From the IMG/VR virus record IMGVR_UViG_3300013099_000060, positions 1-30,223 of that record: DNA of 30,223 nt; one strand, given 5' to 3'. Each line of letters begins with the position of its first letter. Position 1 is the first letter of the stretch. The position numbers were made by a program, and so were the translations under genes. Below the pieces are notes generated by a model. That model saw nothing but the letters and a program-made list of their open reading frames with translations. It had not been told where the DNA came from and did not search any database. The DNA is from a virus. Below, one piece after another: positions 29,656-30,223 of the stretch.

Positions 29656-30223
29656 TGGATAATGAAATTGTATCTTTAAGAACAGAGGTATCCAAGACTT
29701 TTGATCTAGGTGATGGCCAACGGAAGCTAGTTAAACACCAAGGACCTATCCATTATAAGGGACCGGGCTCATCTGAGTTTGTTGAGATAGACCTTACCCC
29801 TGTTGATCAGGGAGATCACTGGTTAGTTGACTCTGGACCTTACCTCCTTAAGATATTTAAACACAATTGTGAGATAGAATATACCAGTGCCCAGGGTGGT
29901 ACCTATAAGGTTAAACTTACTAAACTGGGACATATTCCAGTAAGAGATCTAGATACTGTTCCAGTTATTATTGATGGCAATATTCATTTCAATAACATTA
30001 GTCATGGGGTAGATATTTACCTGGACATTAGACCCAATAAGATTGAGTGGTTTAAGGTTCTCCACCACGAGAACACCATTACTGATTTCGAATGGGAGGT
30101 TGAGGAAGAAGATAATGGCCAGGCCACCGTTAATAACGTCACCAAGGGTTGGGATAATGCTAAGGCAAATCTAAGGTGTTCTAATACTATTGGCCCTAAG
30201 ATAAGTTCTAATGGGTTTAGTAA
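29655..30223 (+). CDS. virion structural protein (3' partial)
   Basis: The frame is open from GTG 29655, which overlaps the TAG stop of the sulfotransferase-like gene, to the window end (189 codons, no stop). It begins MDNEIVSLRTEVSKTFDLGD, then GQRKLVKHQGPIHYKGPGSS, and later HIPVRDLDTVPVIIDGNIHF. It is beta-rich. This opening is one I know from uncharacterised structural proteins of marine phages, often large. A GGGG at 29643-29646 is the only ribosome-binding-like sequence, so translation may depend on coupling. The late-type box is absent upstream. The full length and function are outside the window. Confidence 0.65.
   Translation, partial: MDNEIVSLRTEVSKTFDLGDGQRKLVKHQGPIHYKGPGSSEFVEIDLTPVDQGDHWLVDSGPYLLKIFKHNCEIEYTSAQGGTYKVKLTKLGHIPVRDLDTVPVIIDGNIHFNNISHGVDIYLDIRPNKIEWFKVLHHENTITDFEWEVEEEDNGQATVNNVTKGWDNAKANLRCSNTIGPKISSNGFS

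Overview
The window is the late (virion) module of a tailed double-stranded DNA phage. The long-tailed, non-contractile (siphovirus) type is indicated by a lambda-like tail block: tube protein, G/GT chaperones made by a -1 frameshift, tape measure, then M, L, K, I and J homologues, with no sheath or baseplate-wedge genes. The head is of HK97 type (large terminase, portal, S78-type protease, capsid protein with an N-terminal delta-like coiled coil). Several accessory virion proteins are of kinds I know from marine phages, so a marine or aquatic Gram-negative host is likely. The host cannot be fixed from this sequence. Every supported gene is on the + strand.

Layout. 1-897: end of a possible restriction/methylase gene and two small unknown genes. 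898-2248: a 1.35-kb stretch without a convincing gene, packed with inverted repeats. Two TATAAATA boxes lie at its start and a strong intrinsic terminator at 2105-2136, so it may encode a large structured RNA. 2249-4527: a small basic protein, two stem-loop structures, then small and large terminase. 4570-6039: portal. 6043-12642: a 6.6-kb insert of virion structural proteins plus a small SpoU-like protein, placed between portal and protease where HK97-type phages usually have nothing. 12642-15436: protease, major capsid protein and a probable decoration protein. 15519-17361: connector, head-closure, neck and tail-terminator proteins. 17406-27271: tail tube to central tip protein J. 27271-28980: four small tail-tip or fibre-associated proteins, ending at a strong terminator. 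29071 to the end: a sulfotransferase-like protein and the start of another structural gene.

Regulation. The most striking pattern is a repeated box, NATAAATARAACA, mostly TATAAATA, lying 20-75 bases before gene groups and found only on the + strand. TATAAATA is the core of the bacteriophage T4 late promoter, which is read by a phage sigma factor (gp55) coupled to the replication clamp. A T4-type late promoter series in front of a lambda/HK97-type virion module is unusual. It would split the module into short late transcripts, with intrinsic terminators or stable hairpins at 14982, 15465, 18317 and 29017 setting relative amounts.

All family assignments rest on reading translated sequence and motifs by eye. 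No database search, folding program or expression data were used.
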